From NCBI RefSeq assembly GCF_001428105.1, contig NZ_LMSJ01000009.1, forward strand, positions 1 through 64,000: 64,000 bases of DNA. Reading direction: 5' to 3'. The DNA is from Paenibacillus sp. Soil766 (GTDB lineage: Bacteria; Bacillota; Bacilli; Paenibacillales; NBRC-103111). Shown here piece after piece: positions 54,601 through 63,143 of this stretch. Positions within the stretch are counted from its first letter, which is position 1, and every line of letters begins with the position of its first letter. Below the pieces are notes generated by a model. It had not been told where the DNA came from and did no database searches. It saw nothing but the letters and a program-made list of their open reading frames with translations. A program made the translations under genes and the position numbers.

Positions 54601-55818
54601 ATGGAGAAGTTAACACTTGCTGTAGAAGGTGGGGCCCCCGTTCGAACGGAGGGATTCCCGGCTTGGCCGATTTTCGGGCAATTGGAAGAACAACTCATTC
54701 TTGACGTTATTCGTTCGGGCAAATGGGGAGGTACGGGCACTGTACATTCGCCCGAGTATACCCCAAAGCTTCCTGAGATGGAGCATCGCTTTGCGGCATT
54801 GCACGATGCGGCACACGCGATCAGCGTCGTAAACGGGACCGTTGCCATAACGGTAGCGCTGCAAGCAGCCGGGGTTAAACCTGGCGATGAGGTCATTGTA
54901 CCGCCATATACATTTATTGCAACAGCAGCAGCTGCACTAGCCTTTGGAGCTATACCAGTGTTCGTTGACATTGAAGAAGATACGCTTCTGCTCGATCCAG
55001 ATCAGGTTGCTGGCGCCATCACATCCCGAACGAAGGCAATCATTCCTGTTCATTTAGCCGGAGCTCCGGCGAACATGAGCCGTATCAACGAGGTAGCTGC
55101 TTCACATAAGCTTCGAGTGATCGAAGATGCGGCTCAAGCTGTGGGTGCAAGCTGGGAAGGACGCAGTGTTGGGGCGATTGGTGATCTCGGAACGTTCAGC
55201 TTGCAATCCAGCAAAAACCTGAATAGCGGTGAGGGGGGCATCATTCTCACTAATAATCCGGAGCTGGCAGAAATCGCCTGGTCGCTGTGCAATGTCGGCC
55301 GCTCGCGAACAGGCGCGTGGTACCAGCATGATCGCATTGGTCAGAATTATCGCATGACGGAGCTGCAAGCGGCCATCGCTCTTGCCCAAATGAGCCGATT
55401 GGAAGAGCAGATGCTCCTGCGAGAATCCAATGCCAAGCTGCTCACGGAGTTGCTTGCCCAAATAGAAGGAGTCCGCGTGATGAAGTCCGATCCACGCGTC
55501 ACACGGCATGCACATCACCTATACATGTTCAAGCTGGAGTCTGCTGTTACTGATCGGATTGATAAGAATGACTTCATTCGCAAAGTTAACGCCGAAGGCA
55601 TTCCGATTAGTTTTGGGTATGTACCACTCAATCGGAACGAAGCGATTGTGAACGCCACACGAGCATTGACAGGCGAAGACAGGTTGTATAACTGTCCAGT
55701 AAGTGAACGGTTAAGTGACAAGGAAGTACTATGGCTTTCGCAAAATGTGCTGCTCGCTGATGAGCAAGCCATGCATGACATTGCCGCTGCCATTCGCAAA
55801 GTAATTGCCTCATATTAA
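54601..55818 (+). CDS. DegT/DnrJ/EryC1/StrS family PLP aminotransferase (second copy)
   Basis: A 405-residue paralogue of the gene at 51582. Lys205 in SLQSSKNLNSGEGG is the Schiff-base residue, VNGTVAITVALQAAG the phosphate site and VIEDAAQAVGASW the PLP-ring aspartate region. The SSKNLNSGEGG variant is found in inosose-type aminotransferases. It starts 9 nt after the NodB-like gene. Confidence 0.92.
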   Translation: MEKLTLAVEGGAPVRTEGFPAWPIFGQLEEQLILDVIRSGKWGGTGTVHSPEYTPKLPEMEHRFAALHDAAHAISVVNGTVAITVALQAAGVKPGDEVIVPPYTFIATAAAALAFGAIPVFVDIEEDTLLLDPDQVAGAITSRTKAIIPVHLAGAPANMSRINEVAASHKLRVIEDAAQAVGASWEGRSVGAIGDLGTFSLQSSKNLNSGEGGIILTNNPELAEIAWSLCNVGRSRTGAWYQHDRIGQNYRMTELQAAIALAQMSRLEEQMLLRESNAKLLTELLAQIEGVRVMKSDPRVTRHAHHLYMFKLESAVTDRIDKNDFIRKVNAEGIPISFGYVPLNRNEAIVNATRALTGEDRLYNCPVSERLSDKEVLWLSQNVLLADEQAMHDIAAAIRKVIASY

Positions 55819-55819
55819 T

Positions 55820-57073
55820 ATGACGACTATTCGACTTGGAGTTAGTAAGGTGGATATTACGCCCGAGAAACCAATACCACTCGCTGGTTTTGCAGTTCGC
55901 AGCGAGCTCGGCGCATTCGAAGGTGTGTCGCATCGATTATTTGCTCGAATTTTTGTGTTTGTGACAGGTGAAGTAAAAGCTGTGCTTATCTCTGCGGATT
56001 TGCTTTGGTGGGGGAGCGATCGCGTACCTGCGCTTAAGCAAAGAATTCATGAACGTTACGGCATTGCTGAAGCTGCTATTCTCTTGCATAGCACCCATAC
56101 GCATTCTGGTCCACAAACAAGCAGCTTGTTCACCTCATACTTAGGTGTCATGGATGAGAATTATGTAGCATCGATGGAAAATATTGTGATCGAAGGCATC
56201 AACGCGGCGTTGCTGAGTGCCGAGTCTGTTCGAATCGAACAAGGTAGCGGTTATTCACCTCTTGGTATAAATCGGCGCGGCGTGGTGAAATCGCCTCCGG
56301 ACATAGGTCCTGTCGATCATGAACTGCGTGTCATTCGTTTTGTCAAAGTAGACGGGAGCACGAAGGGACTGCTTGTTCACTATGCTTGTCATCCTGTCAT
56401 AACGCGAGAAAATCTAGTGTCATCAGAATATATTGGTGTCGCTATGGCATCTGTGGAGCAAATAGTGGGAGGAGGCACAGTGGCAGCCTTCCTACAGGGG
56501 ACCTGCGGTGACATTAATCCTGGTGACGGGGAGCAGGTTATTCGAGGAAATAATGAAGTGGTTAAGCAAGTCGGTACAGATTTTGCAAAGTGCATATTGG
56601 AAACGATAGTTAGACCGATGCGGCATTTAACGCCTTGCCATCTGCAATGGCGTAAGACATCGGTTGATCTGCCGCTAAAGTCGCTGCCAGAGCGCAGTCA
56701 GCTTGAGATAACAGCCCGGTCGCCAGGCGTTCTTGGCGAGTGGAGCAGCCTCATGCTAGCAAGATTGGAAAGGCTGCCGCCTAGTATTCCGTTAGAACTA
56801 ACAGAACTGAAACTAGGGGAAGAGCTATCGTTACTCGGTATGAATGCCGAAGTTGTGGTCGATTACGGGCTGTATATCAAGCAGATCACGAAAGGAACTG
56901 TGCTCCCGATTGGGTATACGAATGGCATGTTTGGCTACATTCCGACCTCGCAGCAGTTAATGGAAGGTGGCTATGAGCCTTACGAATCTACTTTGTATTT
57001 TGCAATGGCTTCGAGCTTCGACAGCACTGTTGAAGCTACGGTGAAAGAAGCATTGTTAAAGTTTTTGAGTTAA
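55820..57073 (+). CDS. Neutral ceramidase-like (alkaline non-lysosomal ceramidase N-terminal domain) protein
   Basis: A 417-residue single-domain protein matching the N-terminal half of neutral ceramidases: VSKVDITPEKPIPLAGFA, the metal region LLHSTHTHSGPQTS, HPVIT and GTCGDINPG. The C-terminal domain of true ceramidases is missing and no signal peptide is seen, so it is likely an amide hydrolase acting on a small intracellular N-acyl compound. The stop of the preceding gene and this ATG overlap in TAATATG with one base between. Confidence 0.85.
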   Translation: MTTIRLGVSKVDITPEKPIPLAGFAVRSELGAFEGVSHRLFARIFVFVTGEVKAVLISADLLWWGSDRVPALKQRIHERYGIAEAAILLHSTHTHSGPQTSSLFTSYLGVMDENYVASMENIVIEGINAALLSAESVRIEQGSGYSPLGINRRGVVKSPPDIGPVDHELRVIRFVKVDGSTKGLLVHYACHPVITRENLVSSEYIGVAMASVEQIVGGGTVAAFLQGTCGDINPGDGEQVIRGNNEVVKQVGTDFAKCILETIVRPMRHLTPCHLQWRKTSVDLPLKSLPERSQLEITARSPGVLGEWSSLMLARLERLPPSIPLELTELKLGEELSLLGMNAEVVVDYGLYIKQITKGTVLPIGYTNGMFGYIPTSQQLMEGGYEPYESTLYFAMASSFDSTVEATVKEALLKFLS

Positions 57074-57114
57074 AAAACGGGTGCTCCTTCTTATGGTGGA
57101 ACCGCATAAACATT

Positions 57115-57151
57115 GAAGGCTGCCGAGAGCTATGATTCGGCAGCCTTTTCA
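57115..57151 (+). terminator. Terminator of the aminotransferase operon
   Basis: GAAGGCTGCCGA pairs with TTCGGCAGCCTTTTC with a 9-10 nt loop and T-rich end. A TATAAT at 57232-57237 downstream is a candidate -10 for the next gene. Confidence 0.88.
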
Positions 57152-57301
57152 ACGAATGTGCTGTCTTTCAAATCGTCCATTTCTTTGTAGAGAATTTTTC
57201 TATACCAAACGTTCTACCGCAATAAATGGCGTATAATGGTAAGCGATGGAATTAGATCTATGTGTCAGCAAAGATAAGTCCGAAAGAAGGAAGTGTCTCA
57301 G

Positions 57302-58135
57302 GTGCAAACAGATGTGATCTCCGCTCTACTGGAAACTGCTGATTTAAACATTCTCAAATTTGATAGCCATAACCGAGTGGAGATGAACTATCGCAATCGG
57401 ATTTTGGAATATTTTTACATGATGACGTATATAAGAAAAGGTTCTGCCAAGTTAAAAGTAGAGGACAAAGTCTACCATCTGAAACCGGGAACGGTTATTT
57501 TCATCCCGCCTCATCTCAAGCATGATCAGTATAAAGATAGTGATGAGGAAACAGAATTCCTATGGTGGCACTTTACGTATACCATTCATCATGTGGTGGA
57601 TGTTCTACCTTTTCTTCAGATCCCCTACACGTATTCACTTAAAAACCATATCAAATTTGAGGAAGTTTTTGATGAACTCATGCTTTCCATGTCCAGGAAA
57701 GGGCACTTGCCCAATGTTATATTACAAAAGGCAAAGTCGCTGGAATTACTGTATTTGCTCCTGGATAATGCTTTGGGGAGTGTCAAGCCAGCAATCGAGA
57801 GTCAGCCTTCTCACAGTTTTTTATCAATCCTGCTGAAAATTGTTAATCAACCTAAAGCGTCGTTTACACTCGCCGATTTGGCTGCCGAACTACACATGAA
57901 TCCAACCTATGTCAGCAATCATTTCAAAGCCATGTTTGGCAAATCACCGATTCTACTTCATCGGGAAATTAAAATTGCTAAAGCCAAGTCACTGCTCGAA
58001 ATGCAAGAAATGACGATTACAGAAATCAGTGAAATCCTGGGCTTTAACGACATTCAAACATTTACGCGACTTTTTAAAAAATATTCAGGGATCTCCCCCC
58101 GTCAATATAAAGAACTATTTAGTAAAACGCATTAA
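57302..58135 (+). CDS. AraC family transcriptional regulator with cupin sensor
   Basis: A 277-residue regulator: cupin sensor (about 20-140, LKPGTVIFIPPHLKHDQY) and AraC helix-turn-helix pair (about 180-277: FTLADLAAELHMNPTYVSNHF and ITEISEILGFNDIQTFTRLF, then GISPRQYKE). GTG 57302 has AGAAGGA 10 nt upstream, whereas GTG 57293 is too close to it. It probably governs the dehydrogenase pair that follows. Confidence 0.9.
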   Translation: MQTDVISALLETADLNILKFDSHNRVEMNYRNRILEYFYMMTYIRKGSAKLKVEDKVYHLKPGTVIFIPPHLKHDQYKDSDEETEFLWWHFTYTIHHVVDVLPFLQIPYTYSLKNHIKFEEVFDELMLSMSRKGHLPNVILQKAKSLELLYLLLDNALGSVKPAIESQPSHSFLSILLKIVNQPKASFTLADLAAELHMNPTYVSNHFKAMFGKSPILLHREIKIAKAKSLLEMQEMTITEISEILGFNDIQTFTRLFKKYSGISPRQYKELFSKTH

Positions 58136-58257
58136 GTGGTGTTTTAACCACCTGTATAAGTGTTAAATTTCAGCAAATGTTTGCTCTGTTTTCCATAGAC
58201 GTCTCGCTCTACACTTAACTCAAGGGTATAGAATTCCCACTTTAGGAGGTAAAGTCA

Positions 58258-59265
58258 ATGGAAACAGTCAGCATCATTTTTTCAGAAAAGCAGAAGGTGG
58301 AGGTCCTCAAGCAATCTTTTGACGCTACCCTCGGCCAGACGGAGATTTTATGTGCGGCGATCACTTCGCTGATTAGCACAGGGACAGAGCTTCAGTGCCT
58401 GAGAGGCGTCTTTGATCCGGATACCAATTGGTCAAGTTGGGTGCAGTATCCGTTTCATCCCGGCTATTCCATGGTGGCAGAAGTGATGGAAGTGGGGGCG
58501 AATGTACAACGCATTCAAAAAGGTGACCGCGTCTTCGTGGAAAACGCACACACGCAATTCTTCAAAGCGGAGGCATCTCATGCTGTACTTTTGCCGAAGG
58601 AGATAAGTTCTGAACAAGCCGCTTGGGTCAATTTATCCAAAACGACACAGCTTGGCGTGAGAAGAGCAGAGCTGTTTCTCGGGGAAACGGTTGGCGTGAT
58701 TGGTCTTGGGTTGCTTGGTCAACTGGTGACGCAATATCTGTATCTGTCCGGTGCCAAAGAAATCTACGCAATGGACCCTGCGGAGAGCCGCGTCCAGCTT
58801 GTACAGGATCGGCCGGGCATTCACCGGCTGGCGATGGACGCAGGTGCAGCGAAAGCGCAAATCGCGGATGAAACTAAGGGCAAGATGTTGGATGTTGTCT
58901 TTGATATTACTGGGCATCCTGCTGTATTAGCACAAGCGACTCAGCTGGTTAAACCATTGGGGCGCGTCATTCTGTTGGGAGATACCGCTACGCCATCCGT
59001 GCAGGGAATGGGCCGCAATGTCGTTTCCAACTCTGTCTCCATCTTAGGCATTCATGCGCTAATGAATTATAGAGGATGGCAACATCCGGAGATGGCGGAT
59101 CTGTTCTTAACCTATCTCATGCAAGGAAGAATGGATGTCACACCGTTAATCACTCACCGCTTCTCCCCGCTGGATGCACCACAAGCGTACGATTTGCTCG
59201 TTCACAATCGAAGCTCAGCGATGGGTGTTCTTTTTGATTGGACTCGACTTGGGGTAGAGAGCTGA
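58258..59265 (+). CDS. Medium-chain dehydrogenase/reductase
   Basis: A 335-residue MDR protein with the NAD(P) Rossmann motif VGVIGLGLLGQLVTQYL and the GroES-like N-terminal half (STGTELQ, HPGYSMVAEVMEVGANV, GDRVFV). The catalytic-zinc cysteine of classical alcohol dehydrogenases is replaced by the S-T-G-T-E pattern, as in MDR proteins that work with Gfo/Idh/MocA oxidoreductases on sugars or inositols. AGGAGG precedes ATG 58258. It is followed by a deleted Gfo/Idh/MocA gene 11 nt later. Confidence 0.9.
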   Translation: METVSIIFSEKQKVEVLKQSFDATLGQTEILCAAITSLISTGTELQCLRGVFDPDTNWSSWVQYPFHPGYSMVAEVMEVGANVQRIQKGDRVFVENAHTQFFKAEASHAVLLPKEISSEQAAWVNLSKTTQLGVRRAELFLGETVGVIGLGLLGQLVTQYLYLSGAKEIYAMDPAESRVQLVQDRPGIHRLAMDAGAAKAQIADETKGKMLDVVFDITGHPAVLAQATQLVKPLGRVILLGDTATPSVQGMGRNVVSNSVSILGIHALMNYRGWQHPEMADLFLTYLMQGRMDVTPLITHRFSPLDAPQAYDLLVHNRSSAMGVLFDWTRLGVES

Positions 59266-59276
59266 GGGGGGGCGCG

Positions 59277-59596
59277 ATGAAGAAACCATTGCAAGTAGGA
59301 CTTATTGGCTGCGGAGCGATCATGCAGCGTCGTCATTTACCCGAATACCTTTCTCATGCTGGTGCCGAGGTTATAGCGATCTGCGATCTGAATATAGAAA
59401 GAGCGCAAGCCGTTGCTAGGGAGTATGGGATTCCGTTTGCTTATGCAACATTCATCATTTTATCGACGGTATCCTATCAGGTAACGGGCATGATATTACC
59501 GGTGAAGATGGTTATGCCGCGCTTCAGGTCATTCTATCTGGAACGAAGACTCAGGAGCTTAGGCAGGTTGTCGATATTCCATTGGCGAGCTACTGA
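59277..59596 (+). pseudogene. Internally deleted Gfo/Idh/MocA family oxidoreductase gene
   Basis: ATG 59277, behind a GGGGGG stretch, encodes a normal family N-terminus (LQVGLIGCGAIMQRRHLPEY, VIAICDLNIERAQAVAREYG). After about 58 residues, near 59452, the frame changes and what follows in another frame is a family C-terminus (HHFIDGILSGNGHDITGEDG, then YAALQVILSG) ending at TGA 59594-59596. About 240 middle residues are missing, including the catalytic EKP lysine region. The gene is dead. Confidence 0.85.
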
Positions 59597-59762
59597 TGAA
59601 ATAAGCAATTGTACCGCTAAGCCCGAAAATGAGAAATACAGGATGTAGCTAATATTCAACCCTGAATATGTCAATATTGTATCTCGACTTCAAATTATAT
59701 TGGATTATAATTACAAACATACTCCTACGACACTCAGAAATTTGTAAGGAGGAGGTGTTAAT

Positions 59763-59846
59763 GTGCCGGAAAAAGATGCTGGCCAGCCAAAGAAAGGTTG
59801 GTATTGGGCGTTTAAAGTGTTCTTAATAGAATTTCGGTTGAAGTAA
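59763..59846 (+). CDS. Candidate small peptide gene, 27 residues
   Basis: A GTG at 59763 follows a very strong AAGGAGGAGGTG and encodes a peptide with a charged first half (MPEKDAGQPKKG) and an aromatic/hydrophobic second half (WYWAFKVFLIEFRLK). An ATG two bases earlier in another frame gives a 21-codon basic peptide. I do not recognise a family. The exceptional ribosome binding site is the reason to list it. Confidence 0.4.
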   Translation: MPEKDAGQPKKGWYWAFKVFLIEFRLK

Positions 59847-59910
59847 TAAATTACTAAAATTCGCTAAATTGAACCGTACAGAATGAAAAAGAGATTCGGG
59901 AGTAATTCGC

Positions 59911-60444
59911 ATGCGAAACAAATGTAAACTGATTTTGGTTGAAGGTTTGTGCGGCACTGGCAAATCGACACTTGCAGAAAGATTACATGACTACCTTGTT
60001 CAGCAAGGTATTCCCTCTAAATTCTATGATGAAGGTGCTCAAGAGCATCCAACGAGTTTGAATTGGCATGCTTTCTTTCGCGAAGAGGAATATAATGAAC
60101 TTCTGTTGCAAAACCCAGATTATGCTGATGTAATCCGTTCATTGGCGGTCAAATATGGTCTCAATTATCTAATTCCGTATCGTCATGGCATCGCCAATCA
60201 GATTGCTGCTTTGAATCCCGTAGTGATTTATTTGACCCAACCTGATGTGCGAGAACAGCAGACTTGGATCTCTACCATTCGTTCAAGACCCAACTTTGCC
60301 ACGGAACAAAATATTAAGTTTATGGAAAACCGCAAACGGATCGAATTGCGGCTGCTTGAAGTACTGCCATTTTCAACTTGTATAATTGAGAATAAATGCC
60401 TTGACTGGGAAGAGGTCTTAAGTAAAATGGTGGAGGCCATATAA
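59911..60444 (+). CDS. P-loop nucleotide kinase-like protein
   Basis: A 177-residue protein with a Walker A motif near the start (VEGLCGTGKSTLAERL) and a short alpha/beta kinase fold such as in thymidylate kinase or zeta-toxin-like small kinases. Residues YLTQPDVREQQTW after the central strand resemble a lid region. No diagnostic substrate motif is seen, so function is open. It is monocistronic. Confidence 0.75.
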   Translation: MRNKCKLILVEGLCGTGKSTLAERLHDYLVQQGIPSKFYDEGAQEHPTSLNWHAFFREEEYNELLLQNPDYADVIRSLAVKYGLNYLIPYRHGIANQIAALNPVVIYLTQPDVREQQTWISTIRSRPNFATEQNIKFMENRKRIELRLLEVLPFSTCIIENKCLDWEEVLSKMVEAI

Positions 60445-60480
60445 ACAAGCGAAAAGATAATTTCACGTCATTAATCCTAG

Positions 60481-60515
60481 GAAGCACTGCCACGAGCAGT
60501 GCTTCTCTTCGTTTT
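60481..60515 (+). terminator. Terminator of the P-loop kinase gene
   Basis: GAAGCACTGC and GCAGTGCTTC pair perfectly around CACGA and are followed by TCTTCGTTTT. Confidence 0.85.
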
Positions 60516-60519
60516 ACTC

Positions 60520-60549
60520 GCATAAGGCAATATCTAAACGCGCATAATA
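60520..60549 (+). promoter_or_regulatory. Sigma-G-like promoter of the germinant receptor operon
   Basis: GCATA (60520-60524) and CATAATA (60543-60549) are separated by 18 bp and match the forespore sigma-G pattern GHATR-N18-CATXHTA. It lies 34 nt before the GTG start, as expected for an operon expressed in the forespore. Confidence 0.65.
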
Positions 60550-60582
60550 TTCTAAGAAATTTATGGAAAGGGGGGAGATGAA

Positions 60583-61977
60583 GTGGCAAGTCTACCTATG
60601 AATGTGAGCGAAAGCATACAAGTCAATCATAATGCGTTGCGGGACATTTTCCATAACTGTGCTGATGTCGTATTTAGACCGTTACAATTATCTGATCACG
60701 TCAACGTTCTACTTGTTTATATTGAAGAATTAACGGATTCTAGCAAATTGGAACAGATTATTTCAGCATGTATGATAAGTCGTGATGTGGATCGTCTGAC
60801 ACAGTATAATAGGGCCATAAACTTTTCAGAAATCGTTGCAAAAGTCCTCAAAGGAAGTACGGTCATCTTTATTGAGGGAGAGGCTTATGCATATTTGGCA
60901 GATATAACTGCATTCAAACAACGTGCAATCAATGAACCTTCCAATGAGGCATCTATACGCGGCCCGCGCGAGGGATTTACCGAAGATTTAAAAACGAATT
61001 TAAGCATGATTCGAAGAAAAATAAGTAATTCGAAACTTAAATTTGAAAATCATCAAGCAGGTAAGTTGACCAATACCTCATTTGTTGTTGCGTACATTGA
61101 AGATATAGTCAAACCAGAATTGCTTGAAGAAGTTAGGGCGAGACTTCATTCTTTCCAAACAGATCAACTTCTGGATTCAGGTTATATCGAAGAATTTATA
61201 GAAGACAAAACCTTTTCTCTTTTTCCACAAATTCAAAATACAGAACGTCCAGATACCGTTACCGCAAGTTTATTGGCTGGAAGAATAGCCATAATCGTTG
61301 ACGGCTCACCGAACGTACTGCTGTTGCCAATGACTTTCTGGGCAGGATTTCAAGCAGCAGAAGACCATTATGAACGCTTCTTATACGTCTCATCCGTCCG
61401 AATTTTACGATTCCTATTGGCTATTATGTCTTGCTTACTTCCATCTATCTATGTTGCTCTGACGACGTTTCATCCACAAATGATCCCTCTTGCCCTGATG
61501 CTCAGCATTTCAGCTTCTAGAGAAGGCATTCCGTTTCCATCTGTCATTGAAACTTTGTTGATGGAGCTTATGTTCGAAGGTTTACGTGAAGCAGGACTTC
61601 GTCTGCCTAAAGCCATCGGTTCAGCTGTGAGTATTGTGGGTGCCCTGGTTATTGGGGAAGCAGCTGTCCAAGCTGGCTTTATTTCTGCTCCTATCGTGAT
61701 GATTGTGGCTGGTACCGGAATTGCATCGTTCGCCTTTCCAAGCTATAGTCTGGCTTTACCTTTTCGAATTCTGCGTTTTCCTCTTTTGATTTTAGGCGGA
61801 GTCCTGGGATTGTACGGTATTGCGATTGGCATTATATTTATTCTGATTCATCTTGTGACACTCAAGTCTTTCGGTATACCTTATTTAACACCGTTTGCGC
61901 CAATTGGTTCAAATTTCTGGAAGGATACGCTGATACGGATGAATAAACGGTATGTTTCAGCAATACGAAAACAATGA
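60583..61977 (+). CDS. Spore germinant receptor subunit A (GerA family)
   Basis: A 464-residue membrane protein. A cytoplasmic N-terminal region (to about 255, with IRGPREGFTEDLKTNLSMIR) is followed by about five membrane helices with the family motifs SASREGIPFPSVIETLLMEL and GEAAVQAGFISAPIVMIVAG. With subunits B and C it forms a receptor in the spore inner membrane that starts germination. GTG 60583 follows AAAGGGGGGAG. Its last codon overlaps the next gene in ATGA. Confidence 0.95.
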   Translation: MASLPMNVSESIQVNHNALRDIFHNCADVVFRPLQLSDHVNVLLVYIEELTDSSKLEQIISACMISRDVDRLTQYNRAINFSEIVAKVLKGSTVIFIEGEAYAYLADITAFKQRAINEPSNEASIRGPREGFTEDLKTNLSMIRRKISNSKLKFENHQAGKLTNTSFVVAYIEDIVKPELLEEVRARLHSFQTDQLLDSGYIEEFIEDKTFSLFPQIQNTERPDTVTASLLAGRIAIIVDGSPNVLLLPMTFWAGFQAAEDHYERFLYVSSVRILRFLLAIMSCLLPSIYVALTTFHPQMIPLALMLSISASREGIPFPSVIETLLMELMFEGLREAGLRLPKAIGSAVSIVGALVIGEAAVQAGFISAPIVMIVAGTGIASFAFPSYSLALPFRILRFPLLILGGVLGLYGIAIGIIFILIHLVTLKSFGIPYLTPFAPIGSNFWKDTLIRMNKRYVSAIRKQ

Positions 61978-63143
61978 AGAAAATAAGGAATTTCATCATT
62001 TTTTTGATACTGATACTGATACTGATACTCTCTGGATGCTGGGACAGAAATGAAATAAACGATTACGCCTTCTGGATTGGAACAGCCTTAGATATAACGG
62101 AAAATGGTAAGCTTCAAAAAAGCGCTCAGATCGCGGTTCCTGCTGATTTCAGGAGTATCCGAGGCGGTGGGGGAAAGAGTGAAAGGGCAAACATTGTATT
62201 AACGGCGACAGGATCGTCAATCGTAGATTTGACGCAACAAATTCAAGACAAACTGCCACGTAAAGTTTTCCTAGGGCATCGCAGATCTATTTTTGTCGGA
62301 GAAAAGTTGGCACGAAAAGGGCTCATCGATGTCATGGATCAATTCACAAGAAATACGGATACACGTCTGCGGACAGATATTTTCGTTGTGAATAACGGAG
62401 AAGGAAAGGAAGTATTGAATATTAACTCTCCTTTCAATCAATTTTCATCCATCGTAGCAGTTGATCAAGACCGTTATTGTCGTTTAGGTGACACTGCCTT
62501 GCGAGATGTATTAATCGATGTGCGGAGGGATGGCGTTCGCCCTGCTATGCCTATGATCGAGATTTCCCCGATGAATAACCAAGAGAAAGACAAAATATTT
62601 AATGTCAGATCAGTCGCTATCTTTAATAAAAATTTGCAAATGGTTGGAGAGGTGAGTGGAAGAGAATCTCTTGAACTATTTTGGGTAAAAGGAGTATTGA
62701 AAAATCAATTCGTGACAGAAGAGCTAGAGGAGGGAAGCATAGCTTTATATGAATCGAATTTAAAACAAATCATCCGAACTAGTTATGTTGGAAATAAATT
62801 AAAGGCTTACATCAAACTAATGGGAACTGGAAGAGTACTTGAAAATAATACAGATATTGATCTCTCTGTATCCAAGGATCGTCTGTATGTAGAAAAAAAG
62901 CTGAATGAAATTAAAGCAAAGAGAGTAGAAGAAACAATAAACAATATACAGTCTCAGTTTGGGCAGGACGTGTTCGGAATCGGCGAAGAATTTCATAGAG
63001 AACATCCTTATCAATGGAAAGAAATTCGAGAGCGGTGGGATGATATATTCCCGACGATTGAAGTGGCCGTTGATGTCAAGTTGAATATTCAGAGTACGGG
63101 AGATATCCGCAAGCGAATCGTTAGGAAAGGAGGAAAAGAATGA
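61974..63143 (+). CDS. Spore germinant receptor subunit C (GerC lipoprotein)
   Basis: A 389-residue lipoprotein with a hydrophobic signal and lipobox ILSGC (Cys22), then the family start WDRNEINDYAFW and three-domain GerC layout including LPRKVFLGHRRSIFVGEKLA. It overlaps gerA by 4 nt. The signal contains a low-complexity run of alternating Ile/Leu codons (ATACTGATACTG). Confidence 0.93.
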   Translation: MKKIRNFIIFLILILILILSGCWDRNEINDYAFWIGTALDITENGKLQKSAQIAVPADFRSIRGGGGKSERANIVLTATGSSIVDLTQQIQDKLPRKVFLGHRRSIFVGEKLARKGLIDVMDQFTRNTDTRLRTDIFVVNNGEGKEVLNINSPFNQFSSIVAVDQDRYCRLGDTALRDVLIDVRRDGVRPAMPMIEISPMNNQEKDKIFNVRSVAIFNKNLQMVGEVSGRESLELFWVKGVLKNQFVTEELEEGSIALYESNLKQIIRTSYVGNKLKAYIKLMGTGRVLENNTDIDLSVSKDRLYVEKKLNEIKAKRVEETINNIQSQFGQDVFGIGEEFHREHPYQWKEIRERWDDIFPTIEVAVDVKLNIQSTGDIRKRIVRKGGKE

